In this document: positions 21,179-30,295 of the stretch, piece after piece
Layout: each line of letters starts with the position of its first letter
How positions within the stretch are numbered: position 1 is the stretch's first letter
DNA from: Devosia sp. A8/3-2
Lineage (GTDB): Bacteria > Pseudomonadota > Alphaproteobacteria > Rhizobiales > Devosiaceae
DNA: 64,000 nucleotides
Direction: 5' to 3'
NCBI GenBank assembly: GCA_025452255.1
Contig: CP104974.1
Span: 3,202,156-3,266,155, forward strand
Notes under the pieces: model-generated
What the model was told of the DNA's origin: nothing
Database searches by the model: none
The model's input: the letters and a program-made list of their open reading frames with translations, nothing else
Translations under genes and position numbers: made by a program

Positions 21179-21391
21179 ATTTGACTTCCCTTTTAGAAAT
21201 CGACGTTTCGTTTCGCTTCTTATTGGCGCAATGCCAAATCTTCAAGCATGGTTTTGGCCTGCACAGAGGCAATGTAAGCGGCCTTTCCGGCGCTCGCAAG
21301 ACGGACCGGCAGAGGTTACCGCGGGGCGGGGTAGCACGTTTTTCGAGGTTAGCCATAAGGCGCACCCCCTAAAACCGGGCTTTTCCGCAGA

Positions 21392-22129
21392 TCAGATCAT
21401 CGCCATGCCACCATTTACGTTCAACGTGTGGCCTGTGACATAGGCTGCAGCGTCGCTCGCAAGGAAGACTGCACAACCCGCAATCTCCTGTGCAGTTCCC
21501 AAACGGCCCGCTGGAATTGTCCCCGGGATAGCGTCGCGCTGCTTGTCATTGAGCTCATCGGTCATGGCCGAGGCGATAAAACCGGGGGCGATGGAATTGA
21601 CGGTGATGCCGCGCGAGGCGACCTCATGGGCCAGCGCCTTGTTCATGCCGATCAGGCCGGCCTTGGAGGCTGCGTAATTGCCCTGCCCCGGATTGCCCAT
21701 GACGCCGACGACCGAGGAAATGCCGATGATCCGGCCATAGCGCTGCTTCATCATCCCGCGCAAGACGCCGCGAGTAAGGTGGAAAGCGGCGGTGAGATTG
21801 ACCGCCAGCACCTCGTCCCATTCCTCATTCTTCATGCGCATGAAGAGATTGTCGCGCGTCATGCCGGCATTGTTGATCAGGATATCGATGCCGCCCATGG
21901 CGGCCTCGGCAGCGGGCACGAGTTTATCGACATCGTCGAGCTGGGCCGAGTTGCAGGGCAGAATTGGGCTGTCCTTGCCGATCTCCTTGGCCACGTCTTC
22001 GAGCGCGCCGACCCGGGTACCGCTGAGGGCGACGGTGGCGCCAGCTCGGGCTAACGCCTTGGCAATTTCGCGGCCAATGCCACCGCTGGCGCCGGTTACC
22101 GGGGCACGCTTGCCAGTCAAATCAAACAT
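21392..22129 (-). CDS. fabG: 3-oxoacyl-ACP reductase
   Basis: Intact 245-residue SDR. The cofactor site is TGASGGIGREIA, the catalytic serine is in IGISSVVGVMGNPGQ, and YAASK holds the Tyr-Lys pair. NNAGMTRDNLFMRM and the ending GHTLNVNGGMAMI are FabG hallmarks. It reduces 3-oxoacyl-ACP with NADPH. In the usual order fabD-fabG-acpP-fabF; 57 nt separate it from fabD. The residue after KR in the start (MFDLTGKRAPVTGASG) is Ala-Pro rather than the usual Ala-Leu-Val, possibly a base error. Confidence 0.96.
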   Translation of the reverse strand: MFDLTGKRAPVTGASGGIGREIAKALARAGATVALSGTRVGALEDVAKEIGKDSPILPCNSAQLDDVDKLVPAAEAAMGGIDILINNAGMTRDNLFMRMKNEEWDEVLAVNLTAAFHLTRGVLRGMMKQRYGRIIGISSVVGVMGNPGQGNYAASKAGLIGMNKALAHEVASRGITVNSIAPGFIASAMTDELNDKQRDAIPGTIPAGRLGTAQEIAGCAVFLASDAAAYVTGHTLNVNGGMAMI

Positions 22130-22186
22130 TTAGGTCTCCTCCACGGAGAAAGTGATTCAGGGGCTTCATGGCCTGATTCAAGTTGC

Positions 22187-23136
22187 TTAGGCAGTGAGTT
22201 CGGCGACGAAAGCGTCGATATCGGCCGGGGTGCCGACCGCGCTGGCGGTGGCTTCGGCATTGATGCGCTTGGCGAGGCCCGTGAGGACCTTGCCGGTGCC
22301 CAGTTCGTGCAGATGGGTCACGCCGCCTTGGGTGGTCAGCCGGTGATGCTTTCGGTCCAGCGGACAACGCCGGTGACCTGTTCGACCGAGCGCTGGCGGA
22401 TTTCGGCTGGGTCGGAAATGGGAGCGGCAAGCACGTTCGCGACGAGCGGCACGATGGGCGCCTGCATTTCGACCTCAGCCAGAGCCGCAGCCATGGCGTC
22501 AGCGGCCGGCTGCATCAGCGAGCAATGGAACGGCGCGCTGACCGGCAACAAGAGCGCGCTTGGCGCCTTTGCCCTTGGCGATCTCAACGGCCCGTTCCAC
22601 GGCAGAAACGGCGCCGGAAATAACGACTCGGCCGAGCGCATTGTCATTGGCAACGTCACAGACTTCGCCCTGCCCCGCCTCGGCGGCCACGGCGCTTGCT
22701 GTTTCGAGGTCAAGACCAAGCAGAGCCGCCATGGCGCCATGACCGACGGGGACCGCCTTTTGCATGGCCCGGCCGCGCGTCTTGAGCAGGCGGGCGGTGT
22801 CGGAGAGCGAAAACGTGCCGGCGGCGCAGAGCGCGGAATATTCGCCGAGCGAGTGACCGGCGACGTAAGCGGCGTGGTCGGCAAGCGTCACGCCCCCGGA
22901 TTGAAGAACGCGAATGACGGCGAGGCTGACCGCCATCAATGCCGGCTGGGCATTTTCGGTCAGACGCAGTATGTCCTCAGGACCTTCGAACATGATGGCC
23001 GAAAGGCGCTGGTTGAGCGCCTCGTCAACTTCCTGAAACACGGCGCGTGCTTCGGGATAGGCCGCTGCAAGATCCTTGCCCATGCCGACAGCTCGGCTGC
23101 CCCTGGCCGGGAAATGTGAATGCGCGCTTGGTCATA
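22187..23136 (-). CDS. fabD: malonyl-CoA-ACP transacylase (three frame breaks)
   Basis: FabD loads malonate onto ACP. The start MTKRAFTFPGQG is standard; an extra G near 23095 breaks the frame before SRAVGMGKDLA. The active-site serine is in VAGHSLGEYSALCAAG, and NDNALGRVVISG follows. A missing base near 22555 moves to LLPVSAPFHCSLM, whose His is catalytic. Another near 22340 moves to LTTQGGVTHLHELGTGKVLTGL. The stop is at 22187 after FVAELTA. Corrected length about 316 residues. Confidence 0.93.
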
Positions 23137-23459
23137 GTGCCCCCTGTGGCATCGCAGTTAGACAAACTGCAAGCGGTCTGTCCAGTTGCGCGGCGTTTGC
23201 CGAATGGGTGTGGCGGAGTCAAGGCAGAAGCCGGGTTTCGCCCAGATTTGCCTTGCCTGCCGGCCCCTCTTGCCCTATAGCGGCGCCAGCAATTCGTTTG
23301 GCCGGGGGCTGAACGGAGGGTTCGTCGTTGACGAATAGGGCTTATGCCCGGCCTCCCGTGTTCCCGCTCTTTGCAAGACTGCTTTGATGCCTTTCCGGCT
23401 TCAAGGAGGCTCCGCGCCAGACATTGCATGTGTGTTAAACCACGAAGGAAGGCGCATTC
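23137..23459. other. divergent intergenic region, fabD/rpsF
   Basis: 323 nt between the start codons of fabD (minus) and rpsF (plus). It must hold promoters for both directions and possibly a 5' leader for the S6-S18 operon; ribosomal protein operons often carry autoregulatory leaders. GAAGGAAGGCGC just before 23460 is the rpsF ribosome-binding site. I could not identify convincing -35/-10 pairs or a defined leader fold by eye. No reading frame here looks coding. Confidence 0.5.
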
Positions 23460-23870
23460 ATGGCCCTTTACGAGCATATCTTCTCGGCGCGCCAGGACGT
23501 ATCGCAGCAGCAGGTCGAAGAACTGACCACTGCTCTGACCGAAATCCTCGCTTCTGGCGGCGGCAAGGTCACCAAGAACGAATATTGGGGCCTCAAGGGT
23601 CTCTCCTACCGCATCCGCAAGAACCGCAAGGCTCACTACACCCTGCTGAACATCGACGCATCGGCTCCCGCCGTTGCCGAAATGGAACGCCAGATGCGCA
23701 TCAATGAAGACATCCTGCGCTTCATGACCGTGCGTGTCGACGAGCTGGAAGAAGGCCCGTCTGCCATGATGCAGAAGCGCGATCGCGACGACCGTGACGG
23801 CACCCGTCCCGACCGTGGTGGCGAGCGCGGTGGCTTTGCTGGCGGCGAACGCCGTCCCCGCCGTTTCTAA
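23460..23870 (+). CDS. rpsF: 30S ribosomal protein S6
   Basis: Intact 136-residue S6. [22 protein letters not shown] and [22 protein letters not shown] are conserved. The long Asp/Arg/Gly-rich C-terminal tail ([17 protein letters not shown]) is usual in alphaproteobacteria. It binds with S18 to the central domain of 16S rRNA. First gene of rpsF-rpsR-rplI; rpsR starts 18 nt later. Confidence 0.97.
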   Translation: MALYEHIFSARQDVSQQQVEELTTALTEILASGGGKVTKNEYWGLKGLSYRIRKNRKAHYTLLNIDASAPAVAEMERQMRINEDILRFMTVRVDELEEGPSAMMQKRDRDDRDGTRPDRGGERGGFAGGERRPRRF

Positions 23871-23888
23871 GATAAGGACCGAAAAGCT

Positions 23889-24143
23889 ATGGCTATCAAA
23901 GACCTGACCACTGCCCAAGCCCGCCGTCCGTTCCAGCGCCGCCGCAAGACCTGCCCGTTCTCGGGTGAAGGCGCGCCAAAGATCGACTACAAGGACGTGC
24001 GCCTGCTGAGCCGCTATGTTTCCGAGCGCGGCAAGATCGTGCCGAGCCGCATCACCGCTGTTTCGGCGCTGAAGCAGCGTGAACTGGCACGGGCGATCAA
24101 GCGCGCCCGCTTCATCGGCATCATGCCGTATGCCGTCCAGTAA
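23889..24143 (+). CDS. rpsR: 30S ribosomal protein S18
   Basis: Intact 84-residue S18 with [34 protein letters not shown] and the ending [13 protein letters not shown]. It pairs with S6 in the 30S platform. TAAGGACC precedes the ATG. The downstream gap to rplI (227 nt) is filled by palindromic repeat copy 3. Confidence 0.97.
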   Translation: MAIKDLTTAQARRPFQRRRKTCPFSGEGAPKIDYKDVRLLSRYVSERGKIVPSRITAVSALKQRELARAIKRARFIGIMPYAVQ

Positions 24144-24146
24144 GTT

Positions 24147-24254
24147 CGCTGGGCTGGCGATCTAGTGGCGGTTCGCTGCGCTTCCGGTGCTCACGTACAT
24201 GAGTACGCTCCGCTCCAGTTCTCGCGAACCACCACTATCTCATCCAGCCCAACG
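24147..24254. repeat. Dispersed near-palindrome, copy 3
   Basis: About 108 bp with the shared core (TGCGCTTCCGGTGCTCACGT, loop, GTACGCTCCGCTCCAGTTCT). Its own arms, CGCTGGGCTGG and TAGTGGCGGTTCGC on the left, pair with GCGAACCACCACTA and CCAGCCCAACG on the right. It starts 4 nt after the rpsR stop, inside the S6-S18-L9 transcript, so it would form a long mRNA hairpin between rpsR and rplI. Confidence 0.85.
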
Positions 24255-24370
24255 ACTTCCTGTTTGGCCTACTTGTGCCTCTCAGTATTTTGAGGGGCAC
24301 ATCGTTGGGGTTGCGGATGGTCCGTGGCTCCTAACCGTCCGAGAGACGGGACAGCCCAAAGGAATCTCAA

Positions 24371-24952
24371 ATGAAAGTCATTCTGCTCGAGCGCATTGGT
24401 CGCACCGGCTCCATCGGCGACGAAGTCAGCGTGAAGGACGGTTTTGCCCGTAACTTCCTGCTGCCGCAGGGCAAGGCGCTGCGCGCCACTGCCAACAACC
24501 GCCAGAAGTTCGAAGCCGAGCGCGCTCACATCGAACAGCGCAATGAAGACCGCCGCAAGTCGGCTGCCGGCATTGCTGAAGGTCTTGACGGCAAGGTCGT
24601 CGTGATCATCCGCCGAGCCGGCGAAACCGGCCAGCTCTATGGTTCGGTCGCTTCGCGTGATATCGTGGAAGCCCCGGCTGCCGAAGGTTTCACCGTGCAG
24701 CGTTCGCAGGTCGACCTTGCAGACCCGATCAAGTCGGTTGGCGTGCACACCGTGCCGCTGAACCTGCATTCGGAAGTTGCCGTGTCGATCTCGGTCAACG
24801 TTGCCCGCTCGGAAGACGAAGCGGCTCGCCAGAGCGCTGGTGAAGACGTGACCGTCACCCAGTATGAAGACGACGTTGAAGGCGATTTCGCTGCCGGCCA
24901 GAAGGACGCGCAGCAGGACGACTCGTTTCTGACGACGAAGTCTAAGGCTTAG
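24371..24952 (+). CDS. rplI: 50S ribosomal protein L9
   Basis: Intact 193-residue L9. The N-terminal rRNA-binding domain has [36 protein letters not shown]; the connecting helix and a C-terminal domain ([13 protein letters not shown]) follow. The acidic C-terminal extension ([20 protein letters not shown]) makes it longer than E. coli L9 (149), as in other Rhizobiales. A strong terminator lies 15 nt after the stop. Confidence 0.97.
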   Translation: MKVILLERIGRTGSIGDEVSVKDGFARNFLLPQGKALRATANNRQKFEAERAHIEQRNEDRRKSAAGIAEGLDGKVVVIIRRAGETGQLYGSVASRDIVEAPAAEGFTVQRSQVDLADPIKSVGVHTVPLNLHSEVAVSISVNVARSEDEAARQSAGEDVTVTQYEDDVEGDFAAGQKDAQQDDSFLTTKSKA

Positions 24953-24966
24953 CCGCAGATGGATTG

Positions 24967-24994
24967 AAAGCCGGGCCTTGTGCCCGGCTTTTTT
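24967..24994 (+). terminator. Rho-independent terminator after rplI
   Basis: AAAGCCGGGC, a 5-nt loop and GCCCGGCTTTTTT form a stable stem with a T run, 15 nt after the rplI stop. It ends the rpsF-rpsR-rplI transcript. Confidence 0.9.
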
Positions 24995-25008
24995 GTTTGT
25001 ATCGCGTT

Positions 25009-25097
25009 CGAAGCTTGTCGAACCACGAGGTCGGGCGAGTGGAAGCTTGCGCGTCACGACCTCGTGGTCGACAAGCTCACCATGAGGTCTACTGGGG
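25009..25097. repeat. inverted pair of CTCGTGG-type repeats
   Basis: The left arm AGCTTGTCGAACCACGAGGT (25012-25031) and right arm ACCTCGTGGTCGACAAGCT (25059-25077) are near-perfect reverse complements around a 27-nt spacer. The right copy extends through TCACCATGAGGTCTACTGGG and matches 16748-16787. It lies between the rplI terminator and the dnaB promoter region, so a back-up transcriptional role or a neutral repeat are both possible. Confidence 0.65.
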
Positions 25098-25285
25098 CTG
25101 AGACTCACCGGCGGCCATGACTGCGCCGCTTTGATTTGCAACTAACTGAGTCGGTTATACCCGCAAAACACAGAGTTCACTGGTTCAGGCTGTGGGCAAT
25201 TAACCAAACATAGACCTGCGAAAGTTAGGCATCGACTCACGACGCAGCGCGGTTAAGACACGTTAACTACTTGGGGGAGGCTAAG

Positions 25286-26770
25286 ATGGCAGAGATCGCA
25301 CGGCTGCATAGTGCCGAGGAAAAGTCCTTCCGCCCGGCCCCGCACAATGTGGAGGCCGAGCAGGCGCTGTTGGGTGCTATCCTGCTCAACAATGACGCGT
25401 TCTATCGCGTGTCCGATTTCCTTGAGCCCGAACACTTCTACGAGCCGATCCACCGCGACATTTATGAGCTGGTCGGCAAGATCATCCGCGCCGGCAAATC
25501 GGCCGACCCCACCACCATCAAGACCCACCTGCCCGACCAGCTGCTGCCTGAAATGACCATGGCGCAATATCTGGCGCGCATGGCGGCCGAAGCCACCACC
25601 GTGCTCAACGCGGCCGATTATGGCCAAGCCATTTATGACACGGCGATTCGCCGCAGCCTGATCCTGGTTGGCGAGGAGATGGTGTCGGAAGCTTACGAAT
25701 CCGATGTCGAGATGACGCCGGTCAAACAGATCGAAAAGGTCGAAGGCGCCCTGTTCCAGCTGGCCGAAAAGGGCCGCTATGACGGTGGTTTTCAGGCGTT
25801 CAGTACGGCGCTGCAGGCTTCCATCCGCATGGCGGGCGAGGCTTACCAGCGTGATGGTGGCCTGTCGGGCATTGCCACGGCGCTGGATGATCTGGACCGG
25901 CAGATGGGCGGCCTGCAACGCAGCGACTTGATCGTGCTGGCCGGGCGCCCTGCCATGGGCAAGACCTCGCTGGTGACCAATATCGCGTTCAACGTGGCCA
26001 AAGCCTATAAGAGCGAGGTGCAGGCGGACGGGCACCTCAAGACCACCAATGGCGGCGTCGTGGGCTTCTTCAGCCTCGAAATGAGTTCGGAACAGCTTGC
26101 GACGCGTATTCTGGCCGAGCAGGCCGAAGTTTCCTCCTCCGATATCCGCCGCGGCAAGATTCACGACAGCCAATTCACCAAGCTGGTCGACGTTTCCAAT
26201 ATGATGAGCGTGATGCCGCTTTATATCGACGATACCGGCGGTATTTCGGTGGCGCAGCTGGCAGCGCAGGCGCGGCGGCTCAAGCGGCAGAAGGGCCTCG
26301 ATTGCCTGATCGTGGACTATCTGCAGCTGCTGACCGGCTCAAGCAAGGCATCGAGCCAGAACCGCGTGCAGGAATTGACCGAGATCACCACCACGCTCAA
26401 GGCGCTGGCCAAGGAGCTGGAAGTGCCGGTAATTGCGCTGTCCCAGCTGTCGCGCCGAGTTGAGTCGCGCGACGACAAGCATCCGCAGCTAGCGGATTTG
26501 CGCAGATCGGGCTCTATCGAGCAGGACGCTGACGTGGTGTTGTTCGTGTATCGCGAAGAATACTATCTCAAGAACAAGGAACCCAAAGAGGGTACGCCCG
26601 AGCACTTGGCACGGCAGAGCGAGATGGAAAAAGTGCACGGCAAGGCGGAAGTTATCATCGCCAAGCAGCGCCACGGCCCCACTGGCACTGTGCAGTTAAG
26701 TTTTGAGGCGCAATATACCCGCTTCGGCAATCTGGCTCGGGCCGATTATCTTCCCGAGCGCATGGAATAG
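25286..26770 (+). CDS. dnaB: replicative DNA helicase
   Basis: Intact 494-residue DnaB, the hexameric helicase that unwinds DNA at the fork. The N-terminal domain starts RPAPHNVEAEQALLGAILLN. The RecA-like domain has Walker A GRPAMGKTSL, FFSLEMSSEQLATRI, the Walker B region LDCLIVDYLQLLTG and LADLRRSGSIEQDADVV. The ATG at 25286 is chosen because GGGGAGG lies seven bases upstream. alr follows 2 nt after the stop, so the two share an mRNA. Confidence 0.97.
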   Translation: MAEIARLHSAEEKSFRPAPHNVEAEQALLGAILLNNDAFYRVSDFLEPEHFYEPIHRDIYELVGKIIRAGKSADPTTIKTHLPDQLLPEMTMAQYLARMAAEATTVLNAADYGQAIYDTAIRRSLILVGEEMVSEAYESDVEMTPVKQIEKVEGALFQLAEKGRYDGGFQAFSTALQASIRMAGEAYQRDGGLSGIATALDDLDRQMGGLQRSDLIVLAGRPAMGKTSLVTNIAFNVAKAYKSEVQADGHLKTTNGGVVGFFSLEMSSEQLATRILAEQAEVSSSDIRRGKIHDSQFTKLVDVSNMMSVMPLYIDDTGGISVAQLAAQARRLKRQKGLDCLIVDYLQLLTGSSKASSQNRVQELTEITTTLKALAKELEVPVIALSQLSRRVESRDDKHPQLADLRRSGSIEQDADVVLFVYREEYYLKNKEPKEGTPEHLARQSEMEKVHGKAEVIIAKQRHGPTGTVQLSFEAQYTRFGNLARADYLPERME

Positions 26771-26772
26771 GC

Positions 26773-27901
26773 ATGGCGCTGACTTCGGGCCTTGGGGGCC
26801 AACTGAGCATCGATCTGGGCGCATTGGCCCGCAACTGGCGCGCGCTCGACCGCGTGAGCGCCGGGGCGCTGACGGCTGCCGTGGTCAAGGCCGATGCCTA
26901 TGGCATGGGCATCACCATGGCGAGCAAGGCGCTGCATGCGGCGGGCGCGCTTCTTCTTCGTGGCGACGCCCGACGAGGGCATGGCCGTGCGCGCTGCCGT
27001 GCCCGATGCACATATCTTTGTGCTCAACGGCCTCTATCCGGGCGCGGCCAATCTCTATGTGCGGCAAAACCTGATGCCGGTGATTTCCTCGGTGGCGATG
27101 CTTGAGGAATGGCTGGCCAAGTGCGTGGAGCGCAACGAGGCCTATCCGTCGGCGTTCCATTTCGACACCGGCATGAACCGGCTGGGCTTCCGGCTCAATG
27201 AAGCCAGCGTCGTGCGCCAGCAGATCGAAACGCTGGGCTATGCGCCGCAAATGGTGATGAGCCATCTGGCCTGTGCCGACACGCCCAGTCACGAAAAAAA
27301 CCGCACGCAGCTGGCGCTGTTCAGCTCGGTGCTGAACCAGTTTCCGGGCATCCCCGCGTCGCTGGCCAATTCGGCCGGGCTGATGAGCGGACGCGACTAT
27401 CATTTCCAGATGGTGCGGCCCGGCATTGCGCTTTATGGCGGCCGGGCGGTGAGTGGGCGCAAGAACCCGATGGCGGCGGTGGCGACGCTGCATGTGCCAA
27501 TCCTGCAGGTGGTCGAGGCCCGCACGGGCGAAACCGTGGGCTATGGCGCGACCTATTCGTTGTCGCGCAACAGCCGGCTGGCCATTATCGCGCATGGCTA
27601 TGCCGACGGCTTCCTGCGCTCGTTGTCGGGCACGAATATGCGGCCGGGCGGCAAGGTGGTCATTCGCAGCAAGGCGTGTCCGGTGATCGGACGGATTTCG
27701 ATGGATACGTCCATCGTGGACATTACCGAACTGGGTTCGGACCTGCCCTCGCCGGGCGAGGGCGCCGAAGTGCTGGGCAATCTGATCGGCGCGGATGACC
27801 GGGCCGACGCGGCCGGTACAATCGGCTACGAAATCCTGACTTCGCTCAAGCAGGGTCGCTACACTCGCAGCTATGTGGGCGACGGTAATCTACCCGCGTG
27901 A
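26773..27901 (+). CDS. alr: alanine racemase (frame broken near 26948)
   Basis: PLP-dependent interconversion of L- and D-alanine for peptidoglycan. The PLP lysine lies in AVVKADAYGMG near residue 40. After the break (one base missing before FFFVATPDEG) come HFDTGMNRLGF, NSAGLMSGRDYHFQMVRPGIALYG and GRISMDTSIVDIT. Corrected length about 376 residues. It is placed directly behind dnaB, the usual alphaproteobacterial order, with radA after it. Confidence 0.94.
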
Positions 27902-27974
27902 TTGTTCGCTATTTGTTCTTGCAGTGACCGGCATTTGCGACTAGCGTCGGCCTAGTTGCATTCGCGAGTTCCCA

Positions 27975-29373
27975 TTGGCCAAATCCCGATCTTCCTTTGT
28001 CTGCCAAGCCTGCGGCGCCGTCTCGACCCGGTGGCAGGGGCGCTGCGATGCCTGTGGCGACTGGAATACCATGGTCGAGGAATTGACCGATAGCGGCGTC
28101 GGCGCTGGTCCCAAATCGGCGAAGGCCAATGGCAAGCCAGCCAATCTCGTGCCGCTGTCCGGCGAGACCGAAAGCGCCGCGCGTCGTGACGGGCATTGGC
28201 GAGCTGGATCGGGTCACCGGCGGCGGCTTTGTGAAGGGGTCGGCCCTGTTGGTGGGCGGCGATCCCGGTATCGGCAAATCGACGCTTCTGCTGCAATCGG
28301 CGGCGGCTTTGGCCAATCTGGGCAAGCGCGTCGTCTATGTTTCGGGCGAAGAAGCGGTGGCGCAGGTGCGCCTGCGGGCACAGCGGCTGGGCACAGGCGA
28401 AGCCGAAGTGCTGCTGGCCGCCGAGACCAATGTCGAGATTATTCTCGCCACGCTGGAAAACGGCCCCGCCCCGGACCTCGTCATCATCGATTCTGATCCA
28501 GACGCTGTGGACCGACCGTGTCGATTCTGCGCCGGGCACAGTGACCCGGTGCGCACCTCGGCCCAGGCGCTGACGCGTTTTGCCAAGAAAAGCGGGGCTG
28601 CGGTCGTGCTGGTCGGCCATGTCACCAAGGACGGGCAGATCGCCGGGCCGCGCGTCGTCGAGCATATGGTGGATGCCGTGCTCTATTTCGAGGGCGACAC
28701 CAGCCATACGTTCCGCATTCTGCGCGGGGTGAAGAACCGCTATGGCGCGACCGATGAAATCGGGGTGTTCGCCATGACCGAATTGGGGCTGGAGGAAGTC
28801 TCCAATCCCTCGGCGCTATTCCTTGACCAGCGGGATGAGGGCGCGGCAGGCTCCGCCGTCTTTGCCGGCATGGAAGGCACGCGGCCCCTGCTCATCGAAA
28901 TCCAGGCGCTGGTGGCGCCCTCCCCGCTCGGTACGCCGCGCCGGGCTGTGGTGGGCTGGGATAGTTCGCGCCTTTCCATGGTGCTGGCTGTGCTCGAAAC
29001 GCGCTGCGGCGTGCGGATCGGGGCCAATGATATTTATCTCAACGTAGCGGGCGGGCTGAAGATCAACGAGCCGGCGGCGGATCTGGCGGTGGCGGCGGCG
29101 CTGATCTCCTCGCTGACCGGTTCGCCCCTGCCCAAGGATTCGGTCTATTTCGGTGAGATCTCGCTGGCCGGCGGCGTGCGGCCAGTGGTGCATGGCTCGC
29201 TGCGGCTGCGCGAAGCGGGTAAATTGGGGTTCAAGGCGGTGTCGACGGGGCGGCTCAGCAATGCGGATCGCAATAGCGGGCTTGATGTGTCCGAGTTTAC
29301 CGCTTTATCGGAACTGGTGGGGCGCATTGCGGCCAATGGCAAGCCGTCAACAAACGAGCCGGAGCAGTGGTAG
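27975..29373 (+). CDS. radA: DNA repair protein RadA (frame breaks near 28173, 28494 and 28552)
   Basis: RadA/Sms aids branch migration in recombination. A zinc finger (CQACGAVSTRWQGRCDACG), an ATPase domain with GGDPGIGKSTLLLQ, the KNRYG motif in RILRGVKNRYGATDE, and a C-terminal Lon-like domain (LNVAGGLKINEPAADLAVAAAL) are all present. Start is TTG. One break near 28173 separates the finger from the ATPase. A compensated pair (extra T at 28494, lost base near 28552) scrambles about 20 residues that should read SIQTLWTDRVDSAPGTVTQV. Corrected length about 466 residues. Confidence 0.94.
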
Positions 29374-29502
29374 AGCCGGCACAGTTTGCGGCTTTCTGGG
29401 AAGATCGCGCATCGGAGGCGCCGTAAGCCTTGGCTTTGCAACACAAAGCGGCTAAACGAAGCCCAATAAGCCGGGGCGGCAACTGGAGCTAAGCGAAGAC
29501 AT

Positions 29503-30177
29503 ATGCTGACAGCGTTCGACGTTGGTGTTGGTGTACTGGTGCTGATTTCGGCAATCCTGGCCACCGCGCGTGGACTAACCCGCGAAGTGCTTTCGCTGGC
29601 GACTTGGGCCGGCTCGGCCGCTATCGCCATCTATATGTGGCAGTACCACCCCGAAATTGCCCGGCAATACATTGCCGAGCAGATCGTCGCCGACATTGCC
29701 ACGGTGGTCGTGACGTTTATCGTCGCGCTGATCGTGCTGCATCTTTTGACCATGCGCATTGCCGACTTTGTCGTCGATAGCCGCGTGGGCCCGATCGATC
29801 GTACGCTGGGGTTTGTCTTCGGCGTGTTGCGCGGCGTGCTGATCGCCATCGTCATCACGATTTTCGGCACGTGGCTGCTGCCCAACAATCTGCCGCCTTG
29901 GGCTGCGCAGTCGCAATCGCTGCCGCATCTGCAGAATATGGGCAATACGTTGATTTCCATGCTGCCAGAGGGTCTTGAGCAGCAGGTCACCGAAATCCTC
30001 AAGGGCGGCACGGGCCTGACCGAAGATCCCGAGGCGCCACCCGCGCCCGTGGATGAAGGCACCGACTCGACCGAAGACAGCACCATTCCGCCCGTAACAC
30101 CGCCGGCTCCGGTTACGCCTCGGCGCCTGAGCGACGATCATTTTACGGTGAGCGCGCTGTGCTCGCCACAACCCTGA
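29503..30177 (+). CDS. cvpA: CvpA family membrane protein
   Basis: 224 residues with four predicted membrane helices (about 5-22, 28-45, 62-85, 103-125), then a Pro/Glu-rich tail. TARGLTREVLSLATWAGS and VDRxxG-like GPIDRTLGFVFGVLRGVL are CvpA signatures. CvpA proteins are needed for colicin V export and envelope integrity, but their exact action is unsettled. Gene order cvpA-purF is conserved from alpha- to gammaproteobacteria. The final residues (LSDDHFTVSALCSPQP) may be off-frame. Confidence 0.9.
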   Translation: MLTAFDVGVGVLVLISAILATARGLTREVLSLATWAGSAAIAIYMWQYHPEIARQYIAEQIVADIATVVVTFIVALIVLHLLTMRIADFVVDSRVGPIDRTLGFVFGVLRGVLIAIVITIFGTWLLPNNLPPWAAQSQSLPHLQNMGNTLISMLPEGLEQQVTEILKGGTGLTEDPEAPPAPVDEGTDSTEDSTIPPVTPPAPVTPRRLSDDHFTVSALCSPQP

Positions 30178-30295
30178 CCCTTTGTGACAACATTGGTCGG
30201 GGACACCAATTTGGGCTATTGCGTAGGGCGACAGCGCTGCGCACGGCCTTGTCGCCATTGGCGGCGGCAGTTCTGCAGTTGAGGGCAGCATTGGC

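Noticed and set aside
23380..23459. Possible S6-S18 autoregulatory leader
   Set aside because: I could not find a convincing match to a known leader fold by eye; a covariance-model search would decide.
28491..28560. A second domain inside RadA suggested by an odd stretch
   Set aside because: The other frame reads the normal RadA sequence SIQTLWTDRVDSAPGTVT, so it is a compensated pair of indels.
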